Part shown: one piece after another, positions 1 through 9,042 of the stretch
How the letters are laid out: each line of letters opens with the position of its first letter
Numbering within the stretch: the first letter of the stretch is position 1
NCBI GenBank assembly: GCA_021811615.1
Contig: JAJZNW010000100.1
Span: forward strand, 1-43,596
Length of the DNA stretch: 43,596 nt
Direction of reading: 5' to 3'
Origin: Bacteroidota bacterium
GTDB lineage: Bacteria > Bacteroidota > Ignavibacteria > Kryptoniales > JAKASW01
The notes under the pieces: model-generated
Told to the model about the DNA's origin: nothing
Seen by the model: only the letters and a program-made list of their open reading frames with translations
The model's database searches: none
Program-made: the position numbers and the translations under genes

Positions 1-2
1 CA

Positions 3-1265
3 TCCCTCGGATGGGGATTGGTCTTTCATTGGGATAAGACCGGTGCCGCCCGTAAGACGCTTCTCCTGATCTATTTCTTCGTGACTGCCTCTGCGGTATT
101 CTCCTCAATCTTTCTACTAAAGGGATTTGGAGACGCAGGGCTCTTTCCCGGGATCGTAATCGACTCGCTGGTTTTTTCCCTGGGATTTGTCCTCAGCCTC
201 ATCTTCGGATTCATGCTTGCTTCGGTTCGAAGGATTGCCGGCGCTTTCGTTTTTCTCGAAGGGGTATGGAAAGGTGAAAGCCGCGAGAAGGACAGGGATG
301 AAGAAGTCGACGAGATCATGGAACGGATTAACCGGACGAACGAGATAGATCCTCTCGAGAGAGAACTCATAGGGAGCATACTCAAGTTTAAGGACAAAAC
401 GGTGCGCGAAGTGATGGTCCCTCGCGGTGACATCGTCGCAATAGATGTTGAAGAGGATCCGCGCCGCTTGCTTCGCAGAGTCGCCCAGGAGGGCTATTCG
501 AGAATGCCTGTCTACAGCGGTTCGATCGATAACGTTGTCGGGATCATCTATGCCAAGGACCTGATACCGATGGCCGAAGGCGGCGGCGCCATAGTCCTGC
601 AGGATATACTGAGAGTCCCATACTATGTCCCTGAGTCCAAGAAAATCGGCGAGCTGCTGAGGGAGATGCAGAGAAACAAAGTCCACCTGGCAATCGTCGT
701 GGATGAGTTCGGCGGCACAGAAGGGATCATCACGCTGGAAGATGTCCTGGAGGAAATTGTCGGAGAGATTCAGGACGAGTATGATGAATCACTCTCCGAG
801 CTTACTCAGGATGAAGACGGCAACATGCATCTCTCCGGCTCGATGAGTGTCGACAGGTTCAATGTGCTGATAGAAACGCAAATACCCCGCGAAGAAGACT
901 ATGATACGGTGGCCGGTTTCGTGCAGAAGCTCGCCGGAAAAATTCCCCAGAAGGGAGAGGTTTACAATTACGGCGAAATGTTCTTTGCGGTAGAAGACGT
1001 CGCCAGGCACCGTATAAAGAGGCTGAAAATATCCTTCAAGGAGCATCCGAAAATATCGGAGGGCGCAGAGTCACCTGCCGAAAAGGTCGAACCCCAGGTT
1101 CAAATACCGGAAGTGATCGAGACTCCGGTCGAATCGGAGCCGGCCACCGCGCCTAAGCCGAAGAGGAAAGGATCGTCGCAACGCGGTACGGGCGCAAAAT
1201 CATCGCGCCAGGTGAAGGCGCCGGGACGTTCGAAATCAGGAAAGGGATCCGAAAAAGATAAATGA
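3..1265 (+). CDS. CBS-domain membrane protein of the CorC/HlyC (GldE-like) family, 5' end outside window
   Basis: The reading frame is open to the left edge. The first usable start inside is TTG at 18, but the gene probably begins outside. Two hydrophobic segments (about residues 15-40 and 45-70 counted from the TTG) look like the end of a DUF21/CNNM-type membrane domain. A paired CBS region follows, with VMVPRGDIVAIDV, YSRMPVYSG and VDEFGGTEGIITLEDVLEEIVGEI, which is diagnostic of the CorC/HlyC family. A C-terminal transporter-associated (CorC_HlyC) domain of about 80 residues comes next (DYDTVAGFV...). The last 60 residues are a Lys/Ser/Pro/Glu-rich tail without domain features. Members are linked to divalent-cation transport or, in Bacteroidota, to gliding/secretion (GldE); the sequence does not decide between these. 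The stop overlaps trpC by four bases (ATGA), which suggests translational coupling. Confidence 0.85.
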   Translation, partial: SLGWGLVFHWDKTGAARKTLLLIYFFVTASAVFSSIFLLKGFGDAGLFPGIVIDSLVFSLGFVLSLIFGFMLASVRRIAGAFVFLEGVWKGESREKDRDEEVDEIMERINRTNEIDPLERELIGSILKFKDKTVREVMVPRGDIVAIDVEEDPRRLLRRVAQEGYSRMPVYSGSIDNVVGIIYAKDLIPMAEGGGAIVLQDILRVPYYVPESKKIGELLREMQRNKVHLAIVVDEFGGTEGIITLEDVLEEIVGEIQDEYDESLSELTQDEDGNMHLSGSMSVDRFNVLIETQIPREEDYDTVAGFVQKLAGKIPQKGEVYNYGEMFFAVEDVARHRIKRLKISFKEHPKISEGAESPAEKVEPQVQIPEVIETPVESEPATAPKPKRKGSSQRGTGAKSSRQVKAPGRSKSGKGSEKDK

Positions 1266-2062
1266 ATTTTCTCGAAACCATAATCGGCAGAAGAAAAGCC
1301 AGTGTCGAAAAGGCAAAAGGCGTGCTGAGCCTGAACGATCTTATCAGTCTGGTCTCGGGATTGCGGCCTGGGAACGACTTCAGGAAAAGTCTCGTACGCG
1401 CTCCTGGTGAGAACGTCAGGATCATCGCCGAAATCAAACGTGCTTCGCCGTCAAAGGGAAACATCTCGACCGATATCGATCCCGCCGATGTGGCGAGGGC
1501 TTATGCCGCCGGAAACGCCTCCGCAATATCGATCTTGACTGAGGAGTCGTACTTCAAGGGATCCACAAAAGACCTGCAGATCGTGCGAGAGGCCGTACCG
1601 GGTATGCCACTTCTACGGAAAGACTTTGTGGTCGATGAGTATCAAATCTACGAATCCGTTCTCATCGGGGCCGATGCGGTGCTGCTCATCGTCGCTGCGC
1701 TCAAAGAAGAGAACCTTGTCCGTTTCATCCAGTTAGCGAGGAAATACGGGCTATGCCCGCTTGTCGAAGTACATGCGGATGACGAGCTCGATGCGGCACT
1801 TTCTGCAGGAGCGGATGTGATCGGCGTGAACAACCGCAACCTCGCAACATTTGAAGTTTCGCCTGAGACTTCCGAGAGAATGGCGCGGAAAATTCCTGCC
1901 GCCATTGTGACCGTCAGCGAAAGCGGGATCAGCGACCTGGAAGAACTGCGCGCCGCCGGAGAGCTCGGCTATCACGCAGTACTTATTGGGGAACATTTCA
2001 TGCGTGCCGGCGACAAAGCCGCGGAAGTACGAAGGTTTTCATCTGCGGGGGGAAGAAAGTGA
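1262..2062 (+). CDS. trpC: Indole-3-glycerol phosphate synthase
   Basis: Converts carboxyphenylamino-deoxyribulose phosphate to indole-3-glycerol phosphate in tryptophan synthesis (cytoplasmic). The 266 residues match the usual length of a single-domain TrpC TIM barrel. Visible family motifs are IIAEIKRASPSKG (E57 and K59 region), SILTEESYFKGS, LLRKDFVVDEYQIYES, VGVNNRNLATFEV, SESGI and the phosphate-binding VLIGEHFMR near the C terminus. The ATG overlaps the stop of the preceding CBS-protein gene (ATGA). trpF follows after 34 nt, so the two are probably co-transcribed. No TrpF or TrpD fusion is present. Confidence 0.97.
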   Translation: MNFLETIIGRRKASVEKAKGVLSLNDLISLVSGLRPGNDFRKSLVRAPGENVRIIAEIKRASPSKGNISTDIDPADVARAYAAGNASAISILTEESYFKGSTKDLQIVREAVPGMPLLRKDFVVDEYQIYESVLIGADAVLLIVAALKEENLVRFIQLARKYGLCPLVEVHADDELDAALSAGADVIGVNNRNLATFEVSPETSERMARKIPAAIVTVSESGISDLEELRAAGELGYHAVLIGEHFMRAGDKAAEVRRFSSAGGRK

Positions 2063-2096
2063 GACGGCTGCGTCGGACCGCGCATAGGGGGAGCTT

Positions 2097-2714
2097 ATGT
2101 TTGTGAAGATATGCGGAGTCACAAATATCAAGGACGCATACGCCTGCGCCGAGGCCGGAGCGGACGCGATCGGGCTGAACTTCTTCAAAGGGAGCAAACG
2201 CTTCATCTCGTTTGATGAAGCCGCGTCTATAGTCCGCGAGGTGTCGGCCTATGTCAACACGGTTGCGATCATGGTACAGCCGAAGCTCGAAGATGTCGCC
2301 CGCACGCTCGATGCGACCGAGGTGGATGCGGTGCAGGTTTATGAACCCGAATTCGATCTGCGCGACTTCGATTTCAAAAAGCTTCTGTATTATTCTGTAA
2401 GAGTGAAAAATGCCGCAGATATTGAGGCCGCTTCAAAACTCGGCGCGGACCTTATTTTTCTGGATACCTATGTGAACAATGAGTTCGGAGGCACCGGACG
2501 CCTTTCGAATTGGGAAGAAATTGTGAAGAGCGGAATCGATCTCTCCTCTCGCTTCGTGCTCTCCGGCGGCCTGAGGCCGGAGAATGTCTGCGAAGCGATC
2601 GGGGCGGTGAAGCCGTTTGGAGTCGACACGGCCTCCGGTGTGGAAGAGTCGCCGCGCAGCAAGGATCATGATAAGATCCGCAGGTTTGTATCGAACGCGA
2701 AACAATGCGCGTGA
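2097..2714 (+). CDS. trpF: Phosphoribosylanthranilate isomerase
   Basis: Catalyses the Amadori rearrangement of phosphoribosylanthranilate, the step just before TrpC. The protein has 205 residues, typical for TrpF. The N-terminal MFVKICGVTNIKDA carries the conserved catalytic Cys of the KICG motif. Next comes GADAIGLNFFKGSKRFIS. The catalytic Asp lies in LIFLDTYVNNEFGGTG and the phosphate-binding segment is FVLSGGLRPENV...GVDTASGVE. A G-rich stretch (GGGGGAG) precedes the ATG. The gap to trpB is 43 nt and AT-rich, with a TTGAATTTGTAATTTGAAAA stretch resembling the spacers of the nuo operon. Confidence 0.97.
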   Translation: MFVKICGVTNIKDAYACAEAGADAIGLNFFKGSKRFISFDEAASIVREVSAYVNTVAIMVQPKLEDVARTLDATEVDAVQVYEPEFDLRDFDFKKLLYYSVRVKNAADIEAASKLGADLIFLDTYVNNEFGGTGRLSNWEEIVKSGIDLSSRFVLSGGLRPENVCEAIGAVKPFGVDTASGVEESPRSKDHDKIRRFVSNAKQCA

Positions 2715-2757
2715 AAATCGATTACTTGAATTTGTAATTTGAAAACAGAAGAGTGCC

Positions 2758-3978
2758 ATGAATGAGTTAGAAAAGAAGATTGCCGATTACTACAAGCTTC
2801 CCGACGAGAGAGGCCATTTTGGAGCTTATGGAGGCTCTTTTGTCCCGGAAACTCTCGTGAAAGCCGCCCAGGAACTCGATAAGGCTTTCGAGTCGGTTAA
2901 AGACGAGAAGACCTTCAATGAGGAGCTTCAATACCTTCTTAAGAATTACGCCGGCAGGCCCACTCCTCTGTATTTCTCCAAGAACCTCAGCGAGAAGTAT
3001 GGAGCTCGATTAATCCTGAAGCGCGAAGACCTCCTCCACACGGGGGCGCACAAGATTAACAACACGATCGGCCAGGCTCTCCTTGCGAAGAGGGTCGGTA
3101 AAACCAGGATAATCGCCGAGACCGGAGCGGGCCAACACGGCGTGGCGACGGCAACTGTGTGCGCCTTGCTCGGGCTCAAATGCGTCGTCTACATGGGCGA
3201 AGAGGACATGCAGAGGCAGGAGCCGAACGTATTTAAGATGCGACTCCTCGGCGCTGAAGTCGTGCCGGTGCTAAGCGGGACGAAAACCCTGAAGGAAGCG
3301 ACAAGCGAAGCAATCCGTGATTGGGTGACCAATGTGCGGGACACTTTTTACATCATAGGCTCCGTCGTCGGTATGCACCCGTATCCGAAAATCGTGAGAC
3401 ATTTTCAGTCGGTGATCGGAAAGGAAGCCAAAAAGCAATACAGGGAAACCTACGGGAAACTGCCCGACTATGTCGTGGCCTGTGTGGGAGGCGGCAGCAA
3501 CTCGCTCGGAATATTTCATGATTTTGTCGGAGATATCCCCGAAGTGAACCTCATCGGCGTTGAAGCTGCAGGCGAAGGGCTGGAGACGGGGAAAACGGCC
3601 GCATCGCTGACTCTCGGGCGGCCGGGCGTGCTCCATGGTTCTATGCAATACCTCCTTCAGGATGAGAACGGCAACGTACTCAACGCCTACTCGGTCTCTG
3701 CCGGGCTCGATTACCCCGGAGTCGGTCCCGAGCATTCATATCTCAAAGATTCCGGACTTGTCAAATATACATCTGTCACCGACAAGGAGGCTCTCGATAT
3801 GTTTGTCGAGATGTCCCGTCTCGAAGGAATAATTCCCGCTCTCGAATCCGCTCACGCCGCGGCGTACGCTGTCAAACTTGCTCAGTCGGAGGGGAAAGGG
3901 AAGGACATCCTCGTCAATCTGTCGGGGAGAGGGGACAAGGATTTGTTCAGCGTCGTAAAGAGGTTGGATTTGCATTAG
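2758..3978 (+). CDS. trpB: Tryptophan synthase beta chain
   Basis: PLP enzyme that condenses indole with serine to give tryptophan. At 406 residues it is the length of standard TrpB1. The PLP lysine is K99 in [10 protein letters not shown], the catalytic Glu lies in AETGAGQHG (about E121), and the phosphate-binding loop is the CVGGGSNS segment. The C-terminal LSGRGDKD is also typical. TrpB1 normally works in an alpha2beta2 complex with TrpA, yet no trpA follows: the next 385 nt contain no gene and then the complex I operon begins. trpA must lie elsewhere or be absent. Confidence 0.98.
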   Translation: MNELEKKIADYYKLPDERGHFGAYGGSFVPETLVKAAQELDKAFESVKDEKTFNEELQYLLKNYAGRPTPLYFSKNLSEKYGARLILKREDLLHTGAHKINNTIGQALLAKRVGKTRIIAETGAGQHGVATATVCALLGLKCVVYMGEEDMQRQEPNVFKMRLLGAEVVPVLSGTKTLKEATSEAIRDWVTNVRDTFYIIGSVVGMHPYPKIVRHFQSVIGKEAKKQYRETYGKLPDYVVACVGGGSNSLGIFHDFVGDIPEVNLIGVEAAGEGLETGKTAASLTLGRPGVLHGSMQYLLQDENGNVLNAYSVSAGLDYPGVGPEHSYLKDSGLVKYTSVTDKEALDMFVEMSRLEGIIPALESAHAAAYAVKLAQSEGKGKDILVNLSGRGDKDLFSVVKRLDLH

Positions 3979-4243
3979 GAGAGGCTGGGGGCTTTTAAGG
4001 GGGACGGGTCACAAGCAGCACTACTTTAAGTACGGTTAGCGCACACTGGGGGGCATTTCACCGCAATCAAATTCAATGGTCCCGCTTTTCGGGTTAAAAA
4101 AGCATGATAGTCCCGGCACGCCGAATGTAATCTATGTGCGTGACAATTGAGTTTACCGGGATCCGGCTGGATGGGCTTAAAGGGATTTTCTTTGCCGGGA
4201 AGAATTCGGGAACTTGTTTTACCGTTATATTGTCTGTCGATTC
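3979..4243. other. Intergenic region between trpB and the nuo promoter, no gene seen
   Basis: About 265 nt without a credible reading frame, tRNA or other RNA that I can recognise. It contains short self-complementary pieces, for example CCCG-CTTTT-CGGG at 4081-4093, but no convincing stem plus T-run terminator for the trp genes. Confidence 0.5.
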
Positions 4244-4272
4244 TTGACTATTCATGAACCGGCCTGTAAATT
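4244..4272 (+). promoter_or_regulatory. Candidate promoter of the nuo operon
   Basis: TTGACT (4244-4249), a 17-nt spacer, and TAAATT (4267-4272). The -10 region also approaches the Bacteroidota -7 pattern TAnnTTTG. It lies about 92 nt before the nuoA ATG, predicting a leader of roughly 85 nt. This is a motif match only; no transcript data are available here. Confidence 0.55.
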
Positions 4273-4364
4273 TAACGCGATAATTTTTCAGGAGCTGCAA
4301 AGTGCAAGTCCGAATGATTATAGATCAGCTTGCATTCGTACAATAGGAAAGGGATCAGAGACGA

Positions 4365-4847
4365 ATGCTTTCTCATTTTGGTATCATCCTCTTATTCTTC
4401 ATCGTAGGGGCCATGTTCGTCGCGGGCGGGATGTTTGCCGCGCGAATGCTGAGGCCTAACCGCCCGAACGCCGAAAAGCTGAGTACGTACGAATGCGGCG
4501 AAGAGCCGATCGGAGACTCGTGGGTTAAGTTCAATTTCAGATTCTATGTCGTGGCACTGATCTTCCTGATATTCGACGTGGAAGTGATCTTCCTTTTCCC
4601 TTGGGCGTTGGTGTACCGCAATCTCGGCGCGTTTGCATTCATAGAAATGATGGTTTTCCTCGCGATCCTGATTGCCGGGTACGTGTATGTCTGGGTGAAA
4701 GGCGATCTGGATTGGGACAAGCCTCAGCCAAGGTACATCGATTACGTCCGCAAAAACCTGTCGGGCGGACATATTTCCGGATTTGACGAGGCAACTCGTG
4801 TTCAAATCGCTTCCGAAACATCTCTTGGAAGCACAGAGGCTAAATAA
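4365..4847 (+). CDS. nuoA: NADH-quinone oxidoreductase subunit A
   Basis: Small membrane subunit of complex I. Three transmembrane segments are visible (about residues 5-28, 64-87 and 92-112). The conserved loop between TM1 and TM2 contains [16 protein letters not shown], with the Cys that reports active/deactive states in other species, followed by [19 protein letters not shown]. At 160 residues it is longer than the usual ~120-140, because of a hydrophilic C-terminal tail rich in charged residues. Its stop and the nuoB start share one base (TAATG), which suggests coupling. It is the first gene of an 11-gene nuo cluster. Confidence 0.95.
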   Translation: MLSHFGIILLFFIVGAMFVAGGMFAARMLRPNRPNAEKLSTYECGEEPIGDSWVKFNFRFYVVALIFLIFDVEVIFLFPWALVYRNLGAFAFIEMMVFLAILIAGYVYVWVKGDLDWDKPQPRYIDYVRKNLSGGHISGFDEATRVQIASETSLGSTEAK

Positions 4848-5377
4848 TGGGACTCCTTGATAAACAGTTTGAAGACGGCAACATAGTAATCACCTCGATG
4901 GATAACCTTCTCAACTGGGCAAGGCTGTCCTCGCTCTGGCAGATGCAGTTCGGATTGGCATGTTGTGCGATAGAAATGATGGCCGCATCAGCGTCTCACT
5001 TCGACATGATGAGGTTCGGCGTTATCCCGCGCGCCACCCCCCGCCAGTCCGACGTCATCATCATATCCGGCACCGTCTCGATGAAGATGGCAATTAGGAT
5101 AAAAAAGCTCTACGAGCAAATGGCCGAACCTCGATATGTAATTTCGATGGGATCGTGCTCCAACAGCGGCGGGCCATACTGGAAATATGGTTACAGCGTG
5201 CTCAAGGGGGTCGACCGGATCATACCGGTTGATGTTTACGTCCCCGGCTGCCCTCCGAGGCCCGAGGCACTCCTTGAAGGCCTGATGAGACTTCAGGAGA
5301 AGATCCGGAAGGAAAGCAGAGTCAAGAGGAACAGCGAAGGGCTTATTCAGCCGTCCAGGAAAGTCGAGGCTGTCTAG
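4847..5377 (+). CDS. nuoB: NADH-quinone oxidoreductase subunit B (N2 iron-sulfur cluster)
   Basis: Peripheral-arm subunit carrying the terminal 4Fe-4S cluster N2, which reduces quinone. The four ligands are visible: tandem C39-C40 in [11 protein letters not shown]104 in [10 protein letters not shown], and C135 in VPGCPPRPE. At 176 residues it is a normal length. The start overlaps the nuoA stop by one base, and nuoC begins 4 nt after its stop. Confidence 0.97.
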   Translation: MGLLDKQFEDGNIVITSMDNLLNWARLSSLWQMQFGLACCAIEMMAASASHFDMMRFGVIPRATPRQSDVIIISGTVSMKMAIRIKKLYEQMAEPRYVISMGSCSNSGGPYWKYGYSVLKGVDRIIPVDVYVPGCPPRPEALLEGLMRLQEKIRKESRVKRNSEGLIQPSRKVEAV

Positions 5378-5380
5378 ATC

Positions 5381-5860
5381 ATGAATGCGAACGAAATCCA
5401 TGATAGGATCAAGGATCATTTCCCAGAAGGTGTGGTCGAGTTTAAGTCTGAGGCGGCTGTTGACCCATTTATCGTCGTCCGGCCGGAGCTGATTCGCGAC
5501 ATCGCGTCGTTTATCTCGTCGGATCCCGATTTGAAATTCGATTACCTTATGTCGCTTTCAGGTATGGATTTTAATGACGGTAATCTCGGCGTCGTGTATC
5601 ATCTGTTTTCGATGGAAAAGCGCCACAGGATTGTGTTGAAAGCGAAGTTGCCGAAAGGCGAAGCGCAGATCCCGTCGGTCGAAAGCATCTGGAAATCGGC
5701 CAACTGGCACGAACGCGAAGCTTTCGATCTCTTCGGTATCGTGTTCCAGGGTCATCCGGATCTTCGCAGGATTCTTCTCCCAGACGACTGGGAAGGGCAT
5801 CCACTGAGAAAAGATTATAAAGCCCAGGAGTACTATCGCGGAATGAAAGTGCCGTACTGA
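5381..5860 (+). CDS. nuoC: NADH-quinone oxidoreductase subunit C
   Basis: 30-kDa type subunit of the peripheral arm. Its 159 residues end in the family signature NWHEREAFDLFGIVFQGHPDLRRILLPDDW followed by HPLRKDY. It is encoded separately from nuoD, unlike the fused nuoCD of enterobacteria. The gap to nuoD is 114 nt, long for this operon, with no gene or clear structure. Confidence 0.95.
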   Translation: MNANEIHDRIKDHFPEGVVEFKSEAAVDPFIVVRPELIRDIASFISSDPDLKFDYLMSLSGMDFNDGNLGVVYHLFSMEKRHRIVLKAKLPKGEAQIPSVESIWKSANWHEREAFDLFGIVFQGHPDLRRILLPDDWEGHPLRKDYKAQEYYRGMKVPY

Positions 5861-5974
5861 ATGGCAGCGGTCGGCACTTTTCGGCAAATCTCAGAGTCCC
5901 TCAATGACGGGACTAATCCCCCGAGCGAGCAGCTGAGAACTGATTTTTCTTTTTAGAAAACTATAGAGGAATAA

Positions 5975-7093
5975 ATGGCTGAACTGCGTACCGAAGAAAT
6001 GGTCCTGAACATGGGCCCGCAGCATCCTTCCACACACGGAGTTCTTCGGGTTGAATTGGTGGTCGACGGAGAAGTTGTCGTCGACGCGATTCCGCATATT
6101 GGTTATCTTCACCGGTGTTTCGAGAAGCACGCCGAGGTTATGAGCTATCAGCAGATAGTGCCGTATTGCGACAGGATGGACTATCTCGGTTCGATGAACA
6201 ACGATCACGCCTACGTTCTCGGTGTGGAGAAGCTCCTGAATATACAGGTCCCCGAGCGAGTCGAGTATATTCGCGTCATCATGGCCGAGTTCCAGAGGAT
6301 CGCGAGCCATCTCGTGTCGGTCGGTACATACGGCCTCGACATCGGAGCGTTCACTCCATTCCTCTTCTGTTTTCGGGACCGCGAGATGATTCTCGATCTG
6401 TTCGAGATGACATGTGGAGCGAGGCTGCTCTACAATTATATGTGGCCCGGCGGGCTTTCTCATGACCTCCCTCCGGGTTTTGTCGAAAAAGCAAGAGCCT
6501 TCATTAAACACTTCCGCCCGGCGATAAAGGAACTTAACGAGCTCCTGAGCTACAACGAAATCTTCGTGAAACGGACCGCCAACGTCGGCGTTCTCCCGGC
6601 CGATATCGCGATCAATTACGGCGCAAGCGGGCCGACTCTTCGCGGTTCGGGCGTCAAATGGGATTTACGGAAATGCGAGCCTTACTCCGTATATGACAAG
6701 TTCAACTGGGACATCGTCGTCGGCACTGGCGAGATGGGAACACTCGGCGATTGCTGGGACCGCTACATGGTTAAGGTCTGGGAAATGGAGCAGAGTCTCA
6801 GGATCATAGAGCAGGCGCTGGATACGCTCCCCGAAGGCGATGTGCATGCCGCGATCCCGAAGAGGGTCAGGCCGCCTGTCGGCGAAGTCTATGTGCGGAG
6901 CGAATCTCCACGCGGCGAACTTGCCTACTACATCGTCAGCGACGGCAGCCAGAAGCCGTACAGGGTGAAGGGGCGCGCCCCGTCGTTCTCTAACCTGAGT
7001 TTACTCCCCGAAATATCGCGCGGCTATCTCATCGCGGATATGATCGCCATTATCGGAAGCGTTGACATCACGCTTGGCGATGTGGACCGGTAA
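5975..7093 (+). CDS. nuoD: NADH-quinone oxidoreductase subunit D
   Basis: 49-kDa type subunit that forms the quinone-binding pocket with NuoB and derives from [NiFe] hydrogenase large subunits. The start is supported by the family N terminus [13 protein letters not shown] at about residues 13-25 and by [11 protein letters not shown]. The C terminus [25 protein letters not shown] is typical. The hydrogenase metal-binding cysteines are absent, as expected. At 372 residues it is near the short end of the family (about 370-400). The following spacer is an AT-rich repeat-like element. Confidence 0.97.
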   Translation: MAELRTEEMVLNMGPQHPSTHGVLRVELVVDGEVVVDAIPHIGYLHRCFEKHAEVMSYQQIVPYCDRMDYLGSMNNDHAYVLGVEKLLNIQVPERVEYIRVIMAEFQRIASHLVSVGTYGLDIGAFTPFLFCFRDREMILDLFEMTCGARLLYNYMWPGGLSHDLPPGFVEKARAFIKHFRPAIKELNELLSYNEIFVKRTANVGVLPADIAINYGASGPTLRGSGVKWDLRKCEPYSVYDKFNWDIVVGTGEMGTLGDCWDRYMVKVWEMEQSLRIIEQALDTLPEGDVHAAIPKRVRPPVGEVYVRSESPRGELAYYIVSDGSQKPYRVKGRAPSFSNLSLLPEISRGYLIADMIAIIGSVDITLGDVDR

Positions 7094-7183
7094 TTGAGAA
7101 TGTTGAATTCTGAATTTTGAATGAGGTAGGTCAACCCGCGTAGATGCAAAACTGAATATTGAGAATTTAAAATTGAGAATTTA
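7094..7183 (+). repeat. AT-rich spacer element before nuoH
   Basis: Low-GC spacer between nuoD and nuoH made of recurring (T)TGAATTCTGAATTTTGAAT and TTGAGAATTTAAAATTGAG units. It ends in AATTGAGAATTTA (7171-7183), five bases before the nuoH ATG. The same terminal motif precedes nuoL and nuoN. There is no GGAGG-like ribosome-binding site here. The function is unknown. Confidence 0.5.
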
Positions 7184-7188
7184 TCTCC

Positions 7189-8214
7189 ATGCATAATTTC
7201 ATAACATACTATCTCGGCGCAGGTTTCTGGGGAAGCCTGGTATCGAGCATAATCCCGCTTGTGTTTATCTTGCCGTTTGCACTCGTGGCGATATGGCTCG
7301 AGCTCAAGATCTCGGCGCACATGCAGGACAGGGTCGGACCGATGCGCACCGGGAGATGGCACGGTTGGGCCCAGCCGCTGGCGGACGTTACCAAGCTCAT
7401 TCAAAAGGAAGACATCATCCCTGCCGCTGCTGACAAGGCGTTATATATCCTGGCCCCGGCGCTGGTTTTTGTCGGCGCGTACGCGGCATATGCAGCCATT
7501 CCTTTCAGCCCGGCATATATAGGTTCCGACATCAATCTCGGGATCTTCTATATCGTCGCCGTTAGTGCCCTGGTCGTCATAGGAATCCTGATGGCTGGTT
7601 GGTCTTCCAACAACAAGTGGTCGCTGCTCGGTGCGATGAGGACCGCCGCCCAGCTTGTGAGTTACGAAATACCTTCGTCGCTTGCCATACTGGCCGTGGT
7701 TATGGTTGCGGGAAGTCTCAATCTGAACGACATTTGCGCGGCGCAGTCCGGTTGGTTCTGGAACTGGTTCGTCTTCGGCAAATTTCCGTTTCTCTTCATC
7801 ACTTTCATAATCTACTTCATTGCATCTCTCGCGGAAACCAACCGCTCGCCGTTCGACATACCGGAAGCTGAGTCTGAGCTTGTCGCGGGTTATCATACCG
7901 AGTACAGCGGAATGAGGTTCGCCTTTTTCTATCTCGCAGAATACGCAAACATGTTTGTGGTGGCTGCCGTTGCGGCGGTTCTCTTTTTCGGCGGTTGGAA
8001 CAGCCCGTTCGGGACTTTCCTTTCCGGACCTGTCTGGGGAGTATTCTGGCTGATTAGTAAGGGCATGGTCCTCGTCTTCATTCAGATTTGGCTGCGCTGG
8101 ACTCTGCCAAGGTTCCGTGTCGACCAGCTCATGTATCTCAGCTGGAAGATACTGACGCCGTTTGCTCTGGTGAACATTTTTGCTGTCGGTCTCTGGGTGG
8201 TATTGCGCGGGTAA
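7189..8214 (+). CDS. nuoH: NADH-quinone oxidoreductase subunit H
   Basis: Membrane subunit at the junction of the arms that lines the quinone tunnel. About eight or nine hydrophobic segments are visible in 341 residues. Signature stretches are DRVGPMRTGRWHGWAQPLADVTKLIQKED, SNNKWSLLGAMRTAAQLVSYE and AETNRSPFDIPEAESELVAGYHTEYSGMRF. nuoI follows with a GGAGG ribosome-binding site at 8217-8221, just after the stop. Confidence 0.97.
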   Translation: MHNFITYYLGAGFWGSLVSSIIPLVFILPFALVAIWLELKISAHMQDRVGPMRTGRWHGWAQPLADVTKLIQKEDIIPAAADKALYILAPALVFVGAYAAYAAIPFSPAYIGSDINLGIFYIVAVSALVVIGILMAGWSSNNKWSLLGAMRTAAQLVSYEIPSSLAILAVVMVAGSLNLNDICAAQSGWFWNWFVFGKFPFLFITFIIYFIASLAETNRSPFDIPEAESELVAGYHTEYSGMRFAFFYLAEYANMFVVAAVAAVLFFGGWNSPFGTFLSGPVWGVFWLISKGMVLVFIQIWLRWTLPRFRVDQLMYLSWKILTPFALVNIFAVGLWVVLRG

Positions 8215-8228
8215 TTGGAGGTCATAAG

Positions 8229-9041
8229 ATGAGTTCTGTAGATACATATTTCAAAAACATCGGCAAGGGATTCTGGACGGTTCTTCTGGGAATGAAGGTG
8301 ACGATGAGGCACCTCTTTACTCCCGCCGTGACTATCCAGTATCCGGACGCACGGATGCCGATTCCCGAACGCGGTCGCAACCGACTCTATGTCAATATGG
8401 ACGATTGCATCGGCTGCAACCAGTGCGGCATGGCGTGCCCCGTGGGATGCATCACGATCGAGACCGCGAAATCTCTCCCGACAGAAGATCTCGGCGTGAC
8501 GTCGACAGGTCAGAAGAAAAGACTGTGGGTTACCCAGTTCGACATAGATTTTGCCAAGTGCTGCTACTGTGGACTCTGCGTCCCCCCATGCCCGACCGAG
8601 TGCATTTATATGACAGATGTCTTCGAATTTTCGGAGTACGACAGGGATAAACTGAACTACAGCTTCATAACCCTCACGCCTGAAGAGGCGGCTCAGAAAA
8701 CAGAGCAGGCAAAGGCGGCGGAGAAGGAGGCTGCGGCGAAGAAGGCCGCCGCCGCTGCGGCAGCGGCACAGAAAGCCGCTCAGACTCAGAATGCGGCTCA
8801 ACCGAACGCACAACCGAATCCACCTTCTGCGCCGAAACCGGCCCCTTCTGTCGCACCCACGCCTCAGCCGGCACCTGCGGGCGCGGAGGCTGCTCCGGTA
8901 TCTTCGGTGACAGCGGATCCCCAGGGAAGCAAAACAGCATCGTCGCCTGAAAATGTGCAACCCCCAAGGCCACAGGAACAAGCGGCTCAGGCGCCGCAGG
9001 AATTGAAAACCAACGACAATCCAAAAGGCTCTGCGGATTAA
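8229..9041 (+). CDS. nuoI: NADH-quinone oxidoreductase subunit I with long Ala/Pro/Gln tail
   Basis: Ferredoxin-like subunit holding clusters N6a and N6b between the hydrophilic arm and NuoB. Two CxxCxxCxxxCP motifs are present, C60/63/66/70 and C111/114/117/121. I chose ATG 8229 because GGAGG lies 7 nt upstream, although the frame stays open to 8088 inside nuoH. Usual NuoI length is about 160-180 residues, but this one has 270. Residues after about 155 form a low-complexity tail: first an Ala/Lys/Glu/Gln stretch with heptad-like spacing, then Pro/Ala/Gln-rich sequence. The tail resembles disordered linkers and has no domain I recognise. nuoJ starts 1 nt after the stop. Confidence 0.95.
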   Translation: MSSVDTYFKNIGKGFWTVLLGMKVTMRHLFTPAVTIQYPDARMPIPERGRNRLYVNMDDCIGCNQCGMACPVGCITIETAKSLPTEDLGVTSTGQKKRLWVTQFDIDFAKCCYCGLCVPPCPTECIYMTDVFEFSEYDRDKLNYSFITLTPEEAAQKTEQAKAAEKEAAAKKAAAAAAAAQKAAQTQNAAQPNAQPNPPSAPKPAPSVAPTPQPAPAGAEAAPVSSVTADPQGSKTASSPENVQPPRPQEQAAQAPQELKTNDNPKGSAD

Positions 9042-9042
9042 A

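Noticed and set aside
8088-8228. Extension of nuoI upstream into nuoH.
   Set aside because: It lies inside nuoH in another frame, lacks a ribosome-binding site, and GGAGG at 8217-8221 fits the start at 8229.
7441-8247. Long minus-strand frames opposite nuoH and nuoI (also 13087-13770 opposite nuoM and 35658-36500 opposite ruvB).
   Set aside because: They are antisense to unmistakable conserved genes and rich in His/Arg/Glu without domain motifs.
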